Origin: Nemertoderma westbladi
Taxonomy: Eukaryota > Xenacoelomorpha > Nemertodermatida > Nemertodermatidae
NCBI GenBank assembly: GCA_032718475.1
Contig: JAUCBJ010009054.1
Coordinates: 1-39,223, forward strand
Reading direction: 5' to 3'
Length of the DNA stretch: 39,223 nt
Shown here: positions 15,101 to 29,000 of the stretch, one piece after another
How positions within the stretch are numbered: the first letter of the stretch is position 1
Layout: each line of letters starts with the position of its first letter
Position numbers and translations under genes: made by a program
Notes under the pieces: generated by a model
Databases searched by the model: none
What the model saw: only the letters and a program-made list of their open reading frames with translations
What the model was told of the DNA's origin: nothing

Positions 15101-18100
15101 GCAGTAACCCAGACTGACCACTGTGTTACACTAACTGTAGCAGTAACCCAGACTGTCTACTCCGTTACACTGACTGTAGCAGTAACCCAGACTGAGCACT
15201 GTGTTACACTAACTGTATCAGTAACCCAGACTGACCACTGTGTTACACTAACTGTAGCAGTAACCCAGACTGACCACTGTGTTACCCTAACTGTAGCAGT
15301 AACCCAGACTGTCTACTCCGTTACACTGACTGTAGCAGTAACCCAGACTGAGCACTGTGTTACACTAACTGTATCAGTAACCCAGACTGACCACTGTGTT
15401 ACACTAACTGTAGCAGTAACCCAGACTGTCTACTCCGTTACACTGACTGTAGCAGTAACCCAGACTGACCACTGTGTTACACTAACTGTAGCGGTAACCC
15501 AGACTGTCTACTCCGTTACACTGACTGTAGCAGTAACCCAGACTGTCTACTCCGTTACACTGACTGTAGCAGTAACCCAGACTGACCACTGTGTTACACT
15601 AACTGTAGCAGTAACCCAGACTGACCACTGTGTTACACTAACTGTAGCAGTAACCCAGACCTACCACTGTGTTAAACTAACTGTGCCAGTAACCCAGACT
15701 GACCACTGTGTTACTCTAACTGTAGCAGTAACCCAGACTGACCACTGTGTTACACTAACTGTAGCAGTAACCCAGACTGTCTACTCCGTTACACTGACTG
15801 TAGCAGTAACCCAGACTGTCTACTCCGTTACACTGACTGTAGCAGTAACCCAGACTGACCACTGTGTTACACTAACTGTAGCAGTAACCCAGACTGGCCA
15901 CTGTGTTAAACTAACTGTGCCAGTAACCCAGACTGACCACTGTGTTAAACTAACTGTGCCAGTAACCCAGACTGACCACTGTGTAACTCTAACTGTAGCA
16001 GTAACCCAGACTGACCACTGTGTTACACTAACTGTAGCAGTAACCCAGACTGTCTACTCCGTTACACTGACTGTAGCAGTAACCCAGACTGACCACTGTG
16101 TTACACTAACTGTAGCAGTAACCCAGACTGACCAGTGTTACACTAACTGTAGCAGTAACCCAGACTGTCCACTGTGTATCACTAACTGTAGCAGTAACCC
16201 AGACTGACCATTGTGTTACACTAACTGTAGCAGTAACCCAGACTGAGCACTGCGTTACACTAACTGTAGCAGTAACCCAGACTGTCCACTGTGTCACTAA
16301 CAGTAGCAGTAACCCAGACTGTCCACTGTGTATCACTAACTGTAGCAGTAACCCAGACTGACCACTGTGTTACACTAACTGTAGCAGTAACCCAGACTGT
16401 CCACTGTGTATCACTAACTGTAGCAGTAACCCAGACTGACCACTGTGTTACACTAACTGTAGCAGTAACCCAGACTGTCTACTCCGTTACACTGACTGTA
16501 GCAGTAACCCAGACTGACCACTGTGTTACACTAACTGTAGCAGTAACCCAGACTGACCAGTGTTACACTAACTGTAGCAGTAACCCAGACTATCCACTGT
16601 GTATCACTAACTGTAGCAGTAACCCAGACTGACCACTGTGTTACACTAACTGTAGCAGTAACCCAGACTGTCTACTCCGTTACACTGACTGTAGCAGTAA
16701 CCCAGACTGACCACTGTGTTACACTAACTGTAGCAGTAACCCAGACTGACCAGTGTTACACTAACTGTAGCAGTAACCCAGACTGTCCACGTGTATCACT
16801 AACTGTAGCAGTAACCAGACTGACCATTGTGTTACACTAACTGTAGCAGTAACCCAGACGGAGCACTGCGTTACACTAACTGTAGCAGTAACCCAGACTG
16901 TCCACTGTGTCACTAACAGTAGCAGTAACCCAGACTGTCCACTGTGTATCACTAACTGTAGCAGTAACCCAGACTGACCACTGTGTTACACTAACTGTAG
17001 CAGTAACCCAGACTGTCCACTGTGTATCACTAACTGTAGCAGTAACCCAGACTGACTACTGTGTTACACTAACTGTAGCAGTAACCCAGACTGTCTACTC
17101 CGTTACACTGACTGTAGCAGTAACCCAGACTGAGCACTGTGTTACACTAACTGTATCAGTAACCCAGACTGACCACTGTGTTACACTAACTGTAGCAGTA
17201 ACCCAGACTGTCTACTCCGTTACACTGACTGTAGCAGTAACCCAGACTGACCATTGTATTACACTAACTGTAGCAGTAACCCAGACTGAGCACTGCGTTA
17301 CACTAACTGTAGCAGTAACCCAGACTGTCCACTGTGTCACTAACAGTTGCAGTAACCCAGACTGACCAGTGTTACACTAACTGTAGCAGTAACCCAGAAT
17401 GCCCACTGTGTTAGACTAACTATCAGTAACCCAGACTGAACACTGCGTTACACTAACCATAGCAGTAACTCAGACTGGCCAGTGTGCTAAACTAACTGTA
17501 GCAGTAACCCAGACTGTCCACTCCGTTACACTGACTGTAGCAGTAACCCAGACTGACCATTGTGTTACAATAACTGTAGCAGTATCCCAGACTGACCATT
17601 GTGTTACACTAACTGAAACAGTAATCCAGACTGGCCAGTGTGTTAAACTAACTGTGCCAGTAACCCAGACTGACCATTGTGTTACACTAACTGTAGCAGT
17701 AACCCAGACTGAGCACTGCGTTACACTAACTGTAGCAGTAACCCAGACTGACCATTGTGTTACGCTAACTGTAGCAGTAACCTAGACCGAGCACTGCGTT
17801 ACACTAACTGTAGCAGTAAACCAGACTGACCAGTGTGTTACACTAACTGTAGCAGAAACCCAGACAGACTCACTGTGTTACACTGATAGTAGCAGTAACC
17901 CAGACTGACACACAATGTTACACTAACTGTATCAGTAACCCAGACTGACCATTGTTTTACACTAACTGTAGCAGTAATCCAGACTGAGCACTGCGTTACA
18001 CTATCTGTAGCAGTAAACCAGACTGAACACTGTTTTACACCAACTGTAGCAGAAACCCAGACAGACTCACTGTGTTACACTGATAGTAGCAGTAACCCAG

Positions 18101-19106
18101 AATGACACACAGTGTTACACTAACTGTATCAGTAACCCAGACTGACCACTGTGTAACACTAACTGTAGCAGTAACCCAGACAGATTCACTGTATTACATT
18201 AACTGTGGCAGTCTAACCACTGTGTTACACGAACTGTAGCTGTAACACAGACAACTGTGCACTCCGTTACACTAACGGTAGCAGTAACCCAGACTGCCAC
18301 TGTGTTACACTAACTGTATCAGTAACCCAGACTGACCACCGTGTTACTCTAACTGTATCAGTAACCCAGGCTGACCACTGTGTTACACTAACTGTAGCAG
18401 TAACCCAGACTGACCACTGTGTTACTCCAACTGTATCAGTAACCCAGACTGACAACTGTGTTACACTATCTGTATCAGTAACCCAGACTGCCCACTGTGT
18501 TACACTATCTGAAGCAGTAACCCAGATTGTCCACTCCGTCACAGTGACTGTAGCAGTAACCCAGACTGACTCACTGTGTTACACTGACTGTAGCAGTAAC
18601 CCAGACTGACACACAGTGCAGTGCTACACTAACTGTAGCAGTCTGACCACTGTGTTACACTAACTGTAGAAGTAACCCAGACTGTCCACTGTCTTACACT
18701 AACTGTAGCAGTAACCCAGTCTGACCACTGTGTTACACGAGCTGTAGCAGTAACCCAGACTGTCCACTCCGTTACACTAACTGTAGCAGTAACCCAGACT
18801 GCCCCTGCGTTACACTAACTGTAGCAGTAACCCAGACTGTCCACTGTGTATCACTAACTGTAGCAGTAACCCAGACTGACCACTGTGTTACACTAACTGT
18901 AGCAGTAACCCAGACTGTCTACTCCGTTACACTGACTGTAGCAGTAACCCAGACTGACCACTGTGTTACACTAACTGTAGCAGTAACCCAGACTGACCAG
19001 TGTTACACTAACTGTAGCAGTAACCCAGACTATCCACTGTGTATCACTAACTGTAGCAGTAACCCAGACTGACCACTGTGTTACACTAACTGTAGCAGTA
19101 ACCCAG
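10968..19106. repeat. Tandem 4033-bp higher-order repeat, two copies
   Basis: Sequence from about 10968 to 15073 recurs at 15001-19106 with a constant offset of 4033. The match includes rare units such as the shortened CCACGTGTATC (12757 and 16790) and the GACGGAGC unit (12824 and 16857). Further partial copies follow with offsets of 2440 (about 16600-17906 to 19040-20346) and 2011 (19201 onward to 21212 onward). The sequence after the N gap continues as a copy of about 17462 onward. Near-identity over 4 kb means either very recent duplication or an assembly repeat. Confidence 0.8.
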
Positions 19107-21598
19107 ACTGTCTACTCCGTTACACTGACTGTAGCAGTAACCCAGACTGACCACTGTGTTACACTAACTGTAGCAGTAACCCAGACTGACCAGTGTTACA
19201 CTAACTGTAGCAGTAACCCAGACTGTCCACGTGTATCACTAACTGTAGCAGTAACCAGACTGACCATTGTGTTACACTAACTGTAGCAGTAACCCAGACG
19301 GAGCACTGCGTTACACTAACTGTAGCAGTAACCCAGACTGTCCACTGTGTCACTAACAGTAGCAGTAACCCAGACTGTCCACTGTGTATCACTAACTGTA
19401 GCAGTAACCCAGACTGACCACTGTGTTACACTAACTGTAGCAGTAACCCAGACTGTCCACTGTGTATCACTAACTGTAGCAGTAACCCAGACTGACTACT
19501 GTGTTACACTAACTGTAGCAGTAACCCAGACTGTCTACTCCGTTACACTGACTGTAGCAGTAACCCAGACTGAGCACTGTGTTACACTAACTGTATCAGT
19601 AACCCAGACTGACCACTGTGTTACACTAACTGTAGCAGTAACCCAGACTGTCTACTCCGTTACACTGACTGTAGCAGTAACCCAGACTGACCATTGTATT
19701 ACACTAACTGTAGCAGTAACCCAGACTGAGCACTGCGTTACACTAACTGTAGCAGTAACCCAGACTGTCCACTGTGTCACTAACAGTTGCAGTAACCCAG
19801 ACTGACCAGTGTTACACTAACTGTAGCAGTAACCCAGAATGCCCACTGTGTTAGACTAACTATCAGTAACCCAGACTGAACACTGCGTTACACTAACCAT
19901 AGCAGTAACTCAGACTGGCCAGTGTGCTAAACTAACTGTAGCAGTAACCCAGACTGTCCACTCCGTTACACTGACTGTAGCAGTAACCCAGACTGACCAT
20001 TGTGTTACAATAACTGTAGCAGTATCCCAGACTGACCATTGTGTTACACTAACTGAAACAGTAATCCAGACTGGCCAGTGTGTTAAACTAACTGTGCCAG
20101 TAACCCAGACTGACCATTGTGTTACACTAACTGTAGCAGTAACCCAGACTTAGCACTGCGTTACACTAACTGTAGCAGTAACCCAGACTGACCATTGTGT
20201 TACGCTAACTGTAGCAGTAACCTAGACCGAGCACTGCGTTACACTAACTGTAGCAGTAAACCAGACTGACCAGTGTGTTACACTAACTGTAGCAGAAACC
20301 CAGACAGACTCACTGTGTTACACTGATAGTAGCAGTAACCCAGACTGACCACTGTGTTACACGAGCTGTAGCAGTAACCCAGACTGTCCACTCCGTTACA
20401 CTAACTGTAGCAGTAACCCAGACTGCCCCTGCGTTACACTAACTGTAGCAGTAACCCAGACTGTCCACTGTGTATCACTAACTGTAGCAGTAACCCAGAC
20501 TGACCACTGTGTTACACTAACTGTAGCAGTAACCCAGACTGTCTACTCCGTTACACTGACTGTAGCAGTAACCCAGACTGACCACTGTGTTACACTAACT
20601 GTAGCAGTAACCCAGACTGACCAGTGTTACACTAACTGTAGCAGTAACCCAGACTATCCACTGTGTATCACTAACTGTAGCAGTAACCCAGACTGACCAC
20701 TGTGTTACACTAACTGTAGCAGTAACCCAGTCTGACCACTGTGTTACACGAGCTGTAGCAGTAACCCAGACTGTCCACTCCGTTACACTAACTGTAGCAG
20801 TAACCCAGACTGCCCCTGCGTTACACTAACTGTAGCAGTAACCCAGACTGTCCACTGTGTATCACTAACTGTAGCAGTAACCCAGACTGACCACTGTGTT
20901 ACACTAACTGTAGCAGTAACCCAGACTGTCTACTCCGTTACACTGACTGTAGCAGTAACCCAGACTGACCACTGTGTTACACTAACTGTAGCAGTAACCC
21001 AGACTGACCAGTGTTACACTAACTGTAGCAGTAACCCAGACTATCCACTGTGTATCACTAACTGTAGCAGTAACCCAGACTGACCACTGTGTTACACTAA
21101 CTGTAGCAGTAACCCAGACTGTCTACTCCGTTACACTGACTGTAGCAGTAACCCAGACTGACCACTGTGTTACACTAACTGTAGCAGTAACCCAGACTGA
21201 CCAGTGTTACACTAACTGTAGCAGTAACCCAGACTGTCCACGTGTATCACTAACTGTAGCAGTAACCAGACTGACCATTGTGTTACACTAACTGTAGCAG
21301 TAACCCAGACGGAGCACTGCGTTACACTAACTGTAGCAGTAACCCAGACTGTCCACTGTGTCACTAACAGTAGCAGTAACCCAGACTGTCCACTGTGTAT
21401 CACTAACTGTAGCAGTAACCCAGACTGACCACTGTGTTACACTAACTGTAGCAGTAACCCAGACTGTCCACTGTGTATCACTAACTGTAGCAGTAACCCA
21501 GACTGACTACTGTGTTACACTAACTGTAGCAGTAACCCAGACTGTCTACTCCGTTACACTGACTGTAGCAGTAACCCAGACTGAGCACTGTGTTACAC

Positions 21599-21698
21599 NN
21601 NNNNNNNNNNNNNNNNNNNNNNNNNNNNNNNNNNNNNNNNNNNNNNNNNNNNNNNNNNNNNNNNNNNNNNNNNNNNNNNNNNNNNNNNNNNNNNNNNN
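21599..21698. other. Assembly gap, 100 N
   Basis: Exactly 100 undetermined bases lie inside the satellite. A round 100 is the usual placeholder for a gap of unknown size, so the true satellite length is unknown. Both sides of the gap are satellite sequence. Confidence 0.99.
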
Positions 21699-24317
21699 CA
21701 GTAACTCAGACTGGCCAGTGTGCTAAACTAACTGTAGCAGTAACCCAGACTGTCCACTCCGTTACACTGACTGTAGCAGTAACCCAGACTGACCATTGTG
21801 TTACAATAACTGTAGCAGTATCCCAGACTGACCATTGTGTTACACTAACTGAAACAGTAATCCAGACTGGCCAGTGTGTTAAACTAACTGTGCCAGTAAC
21901 CCAGACTGACCATTGTGTTACACTAACTGTAGCAGTAACCCAGACTTAGCACTGCGTTACACTAACTGTAGCAGTAACCCAGACTGACCATTGTGTTACG
22001 CTAACTGTAGCAGTAACCTAGACCGAGCACTGCGTTACACTAACTGTAGCAGTAAACCAGACTGACCAGTGTGTTACACTAACTGTAGCAGAAACCCAGA
22101 CAGACTCACTGTGTTACACTGATAGTAGCAGTAACCCAGACTGACACACAATGTTACACTAACTGTATCAGTAAACCAGACTGACCATTGTTTTACACTA
22201 ACTGTAGCAGTAATCCAGACTGAGCACTGCGTTACACTATCTGTAGCAGTAAACCAGACTGAACACTGTTTTACACCAACTGTAGCAGAAACCCAGACAG
22301 ACTCACTGTGTTACACTGATAGTAGCAGTAACCCAGAATGACACACAGTGTTACACTAACTGTATCAGTAACCCAGACTGACCACTGTGTAACACTAACT
22401 GTAGCAGTAACCCAGACAGATTCACTGTATTACATTAACTGTGGCAGTCTAACCACTGTGTTACACGAACTGTAGCTGTAACACAGACAACTGTGCACTC
22501 CGTTACACTAACGGTAGCAGTAACCCAGACTGCCACTGTGTTACACTAACTGTATCAGTAACCCAGACTGACCACCGTGTTACTCTAACTGTATCAGTAA
22601 CCCAGGCTGACCACTGTATTACACTAACTGTAGCAGTAACCCAGACTGACCACTGTGTTACTCCAACTGTATCAGTAACCCAGACTGACAACTGTGTTAC
22701 ACTATCTGTATCAGTAACCCAGACTGCCCACTGTGTTACACTATCTGAAGCAGTAACCCAGATTGTCCACTCCGTCACAGTGACTGTAGCAGTAACCCAG
22801 ACTGACTCACTGTGTTACACTGACTGTAGCAGTAACCCAGACTGACACACAGTGCAGTGCTACACTAACTGTAGCAGTCTGACCACTGTGTTACACTAAC
22901 TGTAGAAGTAACCCAGACTGTCCACTGTCTTACACTAACTGTAGCAGTAACCCAGTCTGACCACTGTGTTACACGAGCTGTAGCAGTAACCCAGACTGTC
23001 CACTCCGTTACACTAACTGTAGCAGTAACCCAGACTGCCCCTGCGTTACACTAACTGTAGCAGTAATCCAGACTGACTCACTGACTTACACTAACTGTAG
23101 CAGTAATCCAGACTGACTCACTGTGTTACACTAACTGTAACAGTAACCCAGACTGACTGGTGTGTTACACTAACTTTAGTAGTATCCCAGACAGACTCAC
23201 TGTGTTACACTAACTGTAGCAGTACCCCAGACTGACTAGTGTGTTAGACTAATTGTAGCAGTAACCCAGACTGACCAATGTGTTACACTAACTGTTGCAG
23301 TAACCCAGAGAGATTCACTGTATTACATTAACTGTGGCAGTCTAACCACTGTGTTACACGAACTGTAGCAGTAACACAGACGACTGTGCACTCCGTTACA
23401 CTAACTGTAGCAGTAACCCAGACTGCCACTGTGTTACGCTAACTGTAGCAGTAACCCAGACTGTCTACTCCGTTACACTAACTATAGCAGTAATCCAGAC
23501 TGACCACTGTCTTACACTAACTGTAGCAGTAATCCAGACTGACTCACTGTGTTACACTAACTGTAACAGTAACCCAGACTGACTAGTGTGTTACACTAAC
23601 TTTAGCAGTATCCCAGACAGACTCACTGTGTTACTCTAACTGTATCAGTAACCCAGACTGACAACTGTGTTACACTAACTGTAACAGTAACCCAGACTGA
23701 CTAGTATGTTAGACTAACTGTAGCAGTAACCCAGACTGACCACTGTGTTACACTAACTGTAGCAGTAACCCAGAAAGATTCACTGTATTACATTAACTGT
23801 GGCAGTCTAACCACTGTGTTACAAGAACTGCAGCAGTAACACAGACGACTGTGCACTCCGTTACACTAACTGTAGCAGTAACCCAGACTGCCACTGTGTT
23901 ACGCTAACTGTGGCAGTAACCAGACTGACCACTGTGTTACACTATCTGTAACAGTAACCCAGACTGACCACTGTGTTACATCAAATGTAGCAACGTGTAG
24001 CAGTAACCCAGACCTATCACTGTTACACTAACTGTAGCAGTAACCCAGACTGACCACTGTTACACTAACTGTAGCAGTAACCCAGACTGACCACTGTGTT
24101 ACATTAACTCTATCAACGTGTAGCAGTAACCCAGTCTGATGACTGTGTTACACTAACTGTAGCAGTAACCCAGACTGACCACTGTTACACTAACTGTAGC
24201 AGTAACCCAGACTGACCACTGTTACACTAACTGTAGCAGTAACCCAGACTGACCACTGTTACACTAACTGTAGCAGTAACCCAGACTGACCACTGTTACA
24301 CTAACTGTAGCAGTAAA

Positions 24318-24440
24318 GGGGCCGTCCAATTATGACGTCTGCACTTTTCCCCAAAATGTTGACCCCCTCCCTCCCCTAAATCAGATGTCATCAGATAGGC
24401 GTTGACCCCTCCCCCCCCCCCTCCCCTAAATCAGATTAAA
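24318..24440. mobile_element. Possible end fragment of a dispersed element at the satellite border
   Basis: Directly after the last satellite unit the sequence starts GGGGCCGTCCAATTATGACG. It then has two copies of a motif running from GTTGACCCC through a C-rich tract to CCTAAATCAGAT (ends near 24386 and 24436). A GGGCCGTCC start followed by a TTGACCCCC tract recalls the ends of dispersed non-coding elements seen in many animal genomes. No matching inverted end or target duplication was found, so this is a tentative fragment call. Confidence 0.3.
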
Positions 24441-26006
24441 AAAATTTTCGCGTCCTAATCACTGAATCATGGTGACTGGTAACTGAAACAGAAGGTTGTG
24501 CTACGGGCCTTCTGGGGCTTCGAACAATTAAAATAGGCAAGCTATTTACTATTCTGCTATATCTCTTCTAGCACCTATAAATTAACATGCTGGTAAATGT
24601 GTTACAGTGGAGCCAAAAACGCACAGGTCGAAATTATTTACCCGCAATTTATGAATTGGACCAAAGAGAATTCATCACAACTAAATTAAACAGTACTAAA
24701 GTATACAGTTATTATTTGATCATTAACATTAATACTGTATAATAAATTAATAGGATAATAAATTAAATGGAATCGTAATATATCATTATAAACCACTGTA
24801 CATATTTTCAAAATGGTTGCGCTCTTATTTCTTTCCTGATAATGAATTTTTTTTTTAAGTTTGAGCGGATGTGAATAATTTAATAAAAATTTGCTGTTGA
24901 TAATTAGTATTACGTCAAACCAAAATAATCTTAACAAAAAGATTGATGTTGCCAGGTAACGTATATAAACAATTAATAGGACCAGATAGGTATGATTGCT
25001 ACCGGTATGGCAGATTGTCGAAATACATAATACGCACAGTAACTGATTTTTCTGGTTTTGCGATAACAATCCGTTTTCAATTACACAGCATTCTCAGGGA
25101 AGACAGCTCAACTTAAAACTTACATTAGTTATTGTTTACGTTACCGGTGCCCCGGTACCATTTCCTGTATACGCCTGAATAATCTACTCGACCGTATTAA
25201 ATAATACTATGGCTCTATCTATCGTGGTTATTCTTATGGATCTCTGAGGTGATGTACACTTCTTGTAATGGGCCTACCGGAAAGTTTGGAGGTGGGTCGT
25301 ATTTATTGCCGGTATCGGATATGCGTTTATGTTGCTGTACAGTAGTACCGGTATATTAATTAGGGCCTTCCTAAGGGCATAGTTTAGCAGTCAGAAGACT
25401 AAATAAACAAAATTTAAATCTGATAACCAAATAGATACCTAACGAAATTAAAAACAACGCCAAAACTTTAAATTTCATAGTTTAATTAAATTTACAGAAC
25501 GAATACCATTTTAAAACTAGCAAAAGTTTCCGAGCAAATTGAAAATTGAATTAAACAATGAAATTTAAAGTTTTGGCGTTGATTATAAATGCGTTTATCT
25601 TCAATCAGAATCCATAAAAACAAACCTTTCTCAATCAAATAGATATTATTTTCTTTGTGAGTGTGGTGTAGTCATTTTTATGGCTTTTAGAGTTATTTTC
25701 TCATTTACAAATACTACGAGAAACGAGAACTTGTAGGATCTTATTGCTTCTGTGTGTATGTATGTACTGTACGTACTGTAGGCCTACTGAAGGCCTACTT
25801 CAAAACATATACATATAGGATTTAGTGTCATAAATATCCCTGATTGCTGATACCACTTTGTCATAAGATAGGTAGAAAATAATAATAGTTTAGCATCAAT
25901 ATTTTCCAGATAACTAAATTATTTAAGACACTTTATATCCCGTGTCATGGGATAAATAAGATAGGATTACGCCGATTTCGAATTAGTTACTCCTTTAAAT
26001 TATACA
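24441..26006. other. Intergenic AT-rich stretch upstream of RSPH14
   Basis: No gene is recognised. A minus-strand open frame at 24686-25069 has an Ile/Leu/Tyr-rich composition typical of translated AT-rich DNA and is not supported. Palindromic words GTACCGGTA and AGGCCTACTGAAGGCCTAC recur (25345-25356 and 25779-25798). The RSPH14 promoter should lie in the right part of the stretch, but I cannot point to a clear TATA or initiator site. Confidence 0.5.
25455..25581. repeat. 33-bp inverted repeat with 61-bp spacer (MITE-like hairpin)
   Basis: Left arm 25455-25487 begins CAACGCCAAAACTTTAAA. Right arm 25549-25581 ends TTTAAAGTTTTGGCGTTG. The arms are reverse complements with one mismatch over 33 bases. 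The element would be 127 bp long. No convincing target-site duplication flanks it, so a miniature inverted-repeat element is an inference. Confidence 0.65.
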
Positions 26007-29000
26007 ATGGCCGGAACTCTGATATCAGCGCGTCTACCTCCAAACATTGACGTGACCAAGGCCCCTTTAGCTTACGGAGCTCGCGCTATACCAAAGCTCA
26101 ATGAGGAACTCAATGTAACCGAGCTGATTGTAGTGCAAAGAGCACTGCGAACTCTATGCGACGAGTTACACGACCCCGAAGACATAGCCGAGGCGTTACG
26201 GAACCAGGTCCACATCAGTCTATCTGCCTTACTCACACATACAGATGTTACTGTTAGACACAAGAGCACTGAAGCATTGTATATTCTATCGTCACATTGT
26301 ATAGGTGAGTCTAATTTACCGATATTATTAATAATGTTCCAGGGTCAGGAGATATCTGCTCACGTGTACGTACATGTCACTGAACATTTACTTAATTGCA
26401 TTTCAACACACATTTTTATTGGATTTATTACTTCTATTTGATTGTTTTATTTATTTCACTTTTCTCCTTTTATTTTTTTATTTTCTATTTAAATGGATTT
26501 GCATTGAGCATCCATCGTAAGTGCGGTTAAGATTATTATCAAGCTACTGTATGTACAGTACAGTAGGTTCGTTTATCGTTATATTTATATTGCCGCCTAC
26601 TACTTTCACCTACCGTGAGTGATGAAATTTGTTAACCTTTCAATCTGCCTATATACATATATACCGTATATATAGGCCTACTGTACATGGTCATTTAGGG
26701 GAAGATAAATACATCAACAACAAACATCAATTATGAAACATGTGGATTACTTCAGGTTGTTAAAGGTCCCTAGGACAGTTCCTGTTATATACTGTATGGT
26801 TATAAAGTATAATTTTATTGCATTCCCTTCCCTTTATTTACAGGTCGGGATGCCATACTAAACGCGGATATTATTCCAGGTCTTGCCCGTCTCCTTGGAG
26901 ACAAAGAGGATATAGTCAGACGAAATGTCCATCTTTGTTTCGAAATGATGTCTGAGATACCGTACGGTGCATTGGGTGAGTCGAATCCATTTCGGGTGCT
27001 GAAATAATTACTCATTTAATCGAACACAGGGAGGTGCTGGTATTATGTTTTATTTCATGTGTTCATTACTTTCGTATATTGTATCGGTTAGTTAGTATAT
27101 AGATCTCCACTGTCTGCATGCAACCTTACCATTTTCTCTTTAATTACAAAATTCATTTATTCATAATTATTAATAATTATTATAGTATATATTTTATCGT
27201 ATATAGTTAGTTATATTTATATTTTTAATAACTATAACATGTCGTAAAACTTTAGTTTAGCAGGCCTAATCTAACCAATGAATGATGACCAATCATTTGA
27301 ATTATTTTAATCTAACCAATGAATGATGACCAATCATTTGAATTATTTTGATCTAACCAATGAATGATGACCAATCATTTGAATTATTATAATCTAACCA
27401 ATGAATGATGACCAATCATTTGAAATATTTTGATCTAACCAATGAATGATGGCCAATCATTTGAATCATTATTCATGTTGGATGATTAATATAAGCTGTT
27501 ACAGTTATTATTATAATAAACTTTATTATATTTTCATCTCCAGGTATTGTTCTAAACAGTCTAGTTACGCCGCTTGTTAAGAAACTCAGCACTGAGTTAG
27601 ACGAAATAAAACTGCTGATATTAAACTCACTTCATTTCGCAATGATGGTGGACACGGATGATGCACTGCAGTGTGGCGCCATGCAGGTTAGCTAATGGGG
27701 CGAGCCAGTAAGTGAGCGCGGCGTCGTAGTGCAGGTTAGGTAATGGGGCGAGCCAATAAGTGAGAACGGCGTTGTAGTGCATGTAAGGGAATGGGGCGAG
27801 CCAGTAAGTGAGAGCGGCGTCGTAGTGCAGGTAAAGTAGTGGGGCGAGCCAATAAGTGAGAACGGCGTCGTTGTGCAGGTAAGGTAGTGCGGCGAGCCTG
27901 TAACTGAGAACGGCGTCGTAGTGCAGGTAAGGTAATGGGGCGTGTTCGCGCTTTTAGACCTTTAACAGTTTAACCTGCTAATTTATGTGTCTTATAATGC
28001 CTGACAGCCCATACTAAATGTGAACACAGTAGAAGCCAGTCTAGCGCGGCGTATAACCCACAGTGTGGGAGACTAGATTCTATAAGCGGGAGTGGGATAC
28101 GCTACTTTGTATTATTCAATTGTTCTCTACTATATAATCTCCAAAAACGATGTTTATTTTCAGTTAAATACCAACAGTTCCTTTTAAGATGCTGCACTCT
28201 AAATACCAGGCAGAGATATGACATATACTAATTACAACGGGTGGACCTGAGACTGCACAATGTTTACATTCTTTAGGGATGTATAATTATTTGCTTGCAT
28301 TCACACAACTGACAATAGTACTGAAACACACCAATTTGCCGACTGTCACCAATTTAACGATGTCACCAATATAAGGATAATTTAACTAACGTATGTTGGG
28401 GACTATGAAACAGCATAAACTCATACAAACCACTGTTATTTGAACTATGCAATTGTGAATAGTAAACCCCTCCGCTTACCTCAATGATCATGAAAACCAA
28501 GAGATCTACCGGTTACTCGTAAGTATTCTCCAACTATTAGCATTAATCAATATGTAACAAATAGCAGCAGTATTATAACAATATAAACACTATAAATTAC
28601 GCGGTGTGCGGCATTTAAAAATCATCAGTCAGATGTCAGAAAGTTAGGAATGACCGAGAGATAATTCATTGTGTTTGATAACAATCTCTGGCCGTTGGTG
28701 TTACTGGGCACAAAGTCAGGAAGTGAATAAACACTAACACTGATACTGATAGGGCTGCAAGAATATTCTTGCCTCAAGTAGTCCACAAAGCATGAATCAT
28801 ATCGAACGCCGTAGAACGTATGGAACATGCAAGAACTCCCAATCAGGGACCAGTTTCCATGCCATCCACCCGTAACCAATGGATCCGGTAATTTAGTCTA
28901 TGGGGTGATGTAGGAGGGAAAGTATACTGATTGGATGGTGACTAACAAAGAAGAATGTAAACAAAGAGAATAATATCCAATGGCTAGTGATTTCGTAATC

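Larger units (their letters stand above)
1823..24316. repeat. 22.5-kb tandem satellite array, 39-bp (and 37-bp) unit
   Basis: The whole interval consists of head-to-tail copies of a 39-bp unit. The unit has a word GTAACCCAG, an 8-base spacer, CTGTGTTAC, and a 13-base link ending TGTAGCA. Frequent variants change the middle: GACCACTGTG, GTCTACTCCG, GTCCACTGTGTATC, GAGCACTGCG, GACCATTGTG. Two 37-bp variants lack two bases (GACCAGTGTTAC, and GTCCACTGTGTCAC with AACAGT). The last four units (24169-24316) are an almost pure 37-bp form. Edge units (1823-2935 and about 22900-24170) are more divergent than the core, as expected of a homogenising satellite. At 39 bp per unit the array holds roughly 575 copies. 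One frame on each strand is free of stops through many units because 39 is a multiple of three. I read this as a by-product of repetition, not as a gene. Confidence 0.97.

Noticed and set aside
1777-22778. Many overlapping open frames on both strands in the satellite
   Set aside because: They arise because the 39-bp unit is a multiple of three, occur on both strands, and end wherever a 37-bp unit shifts the frame. No start context, splice signals or protein family is visible.
1823-24316. CRISPR-like array
   Set aside because: The repeats are contiguous with no unique spacers, and the window is eukaryotic.
24686-25069. 127-codon minus-strand frame
   Set aside because: Its composition is that of translated AT-rich DNA, with no motif and no support for a gene.
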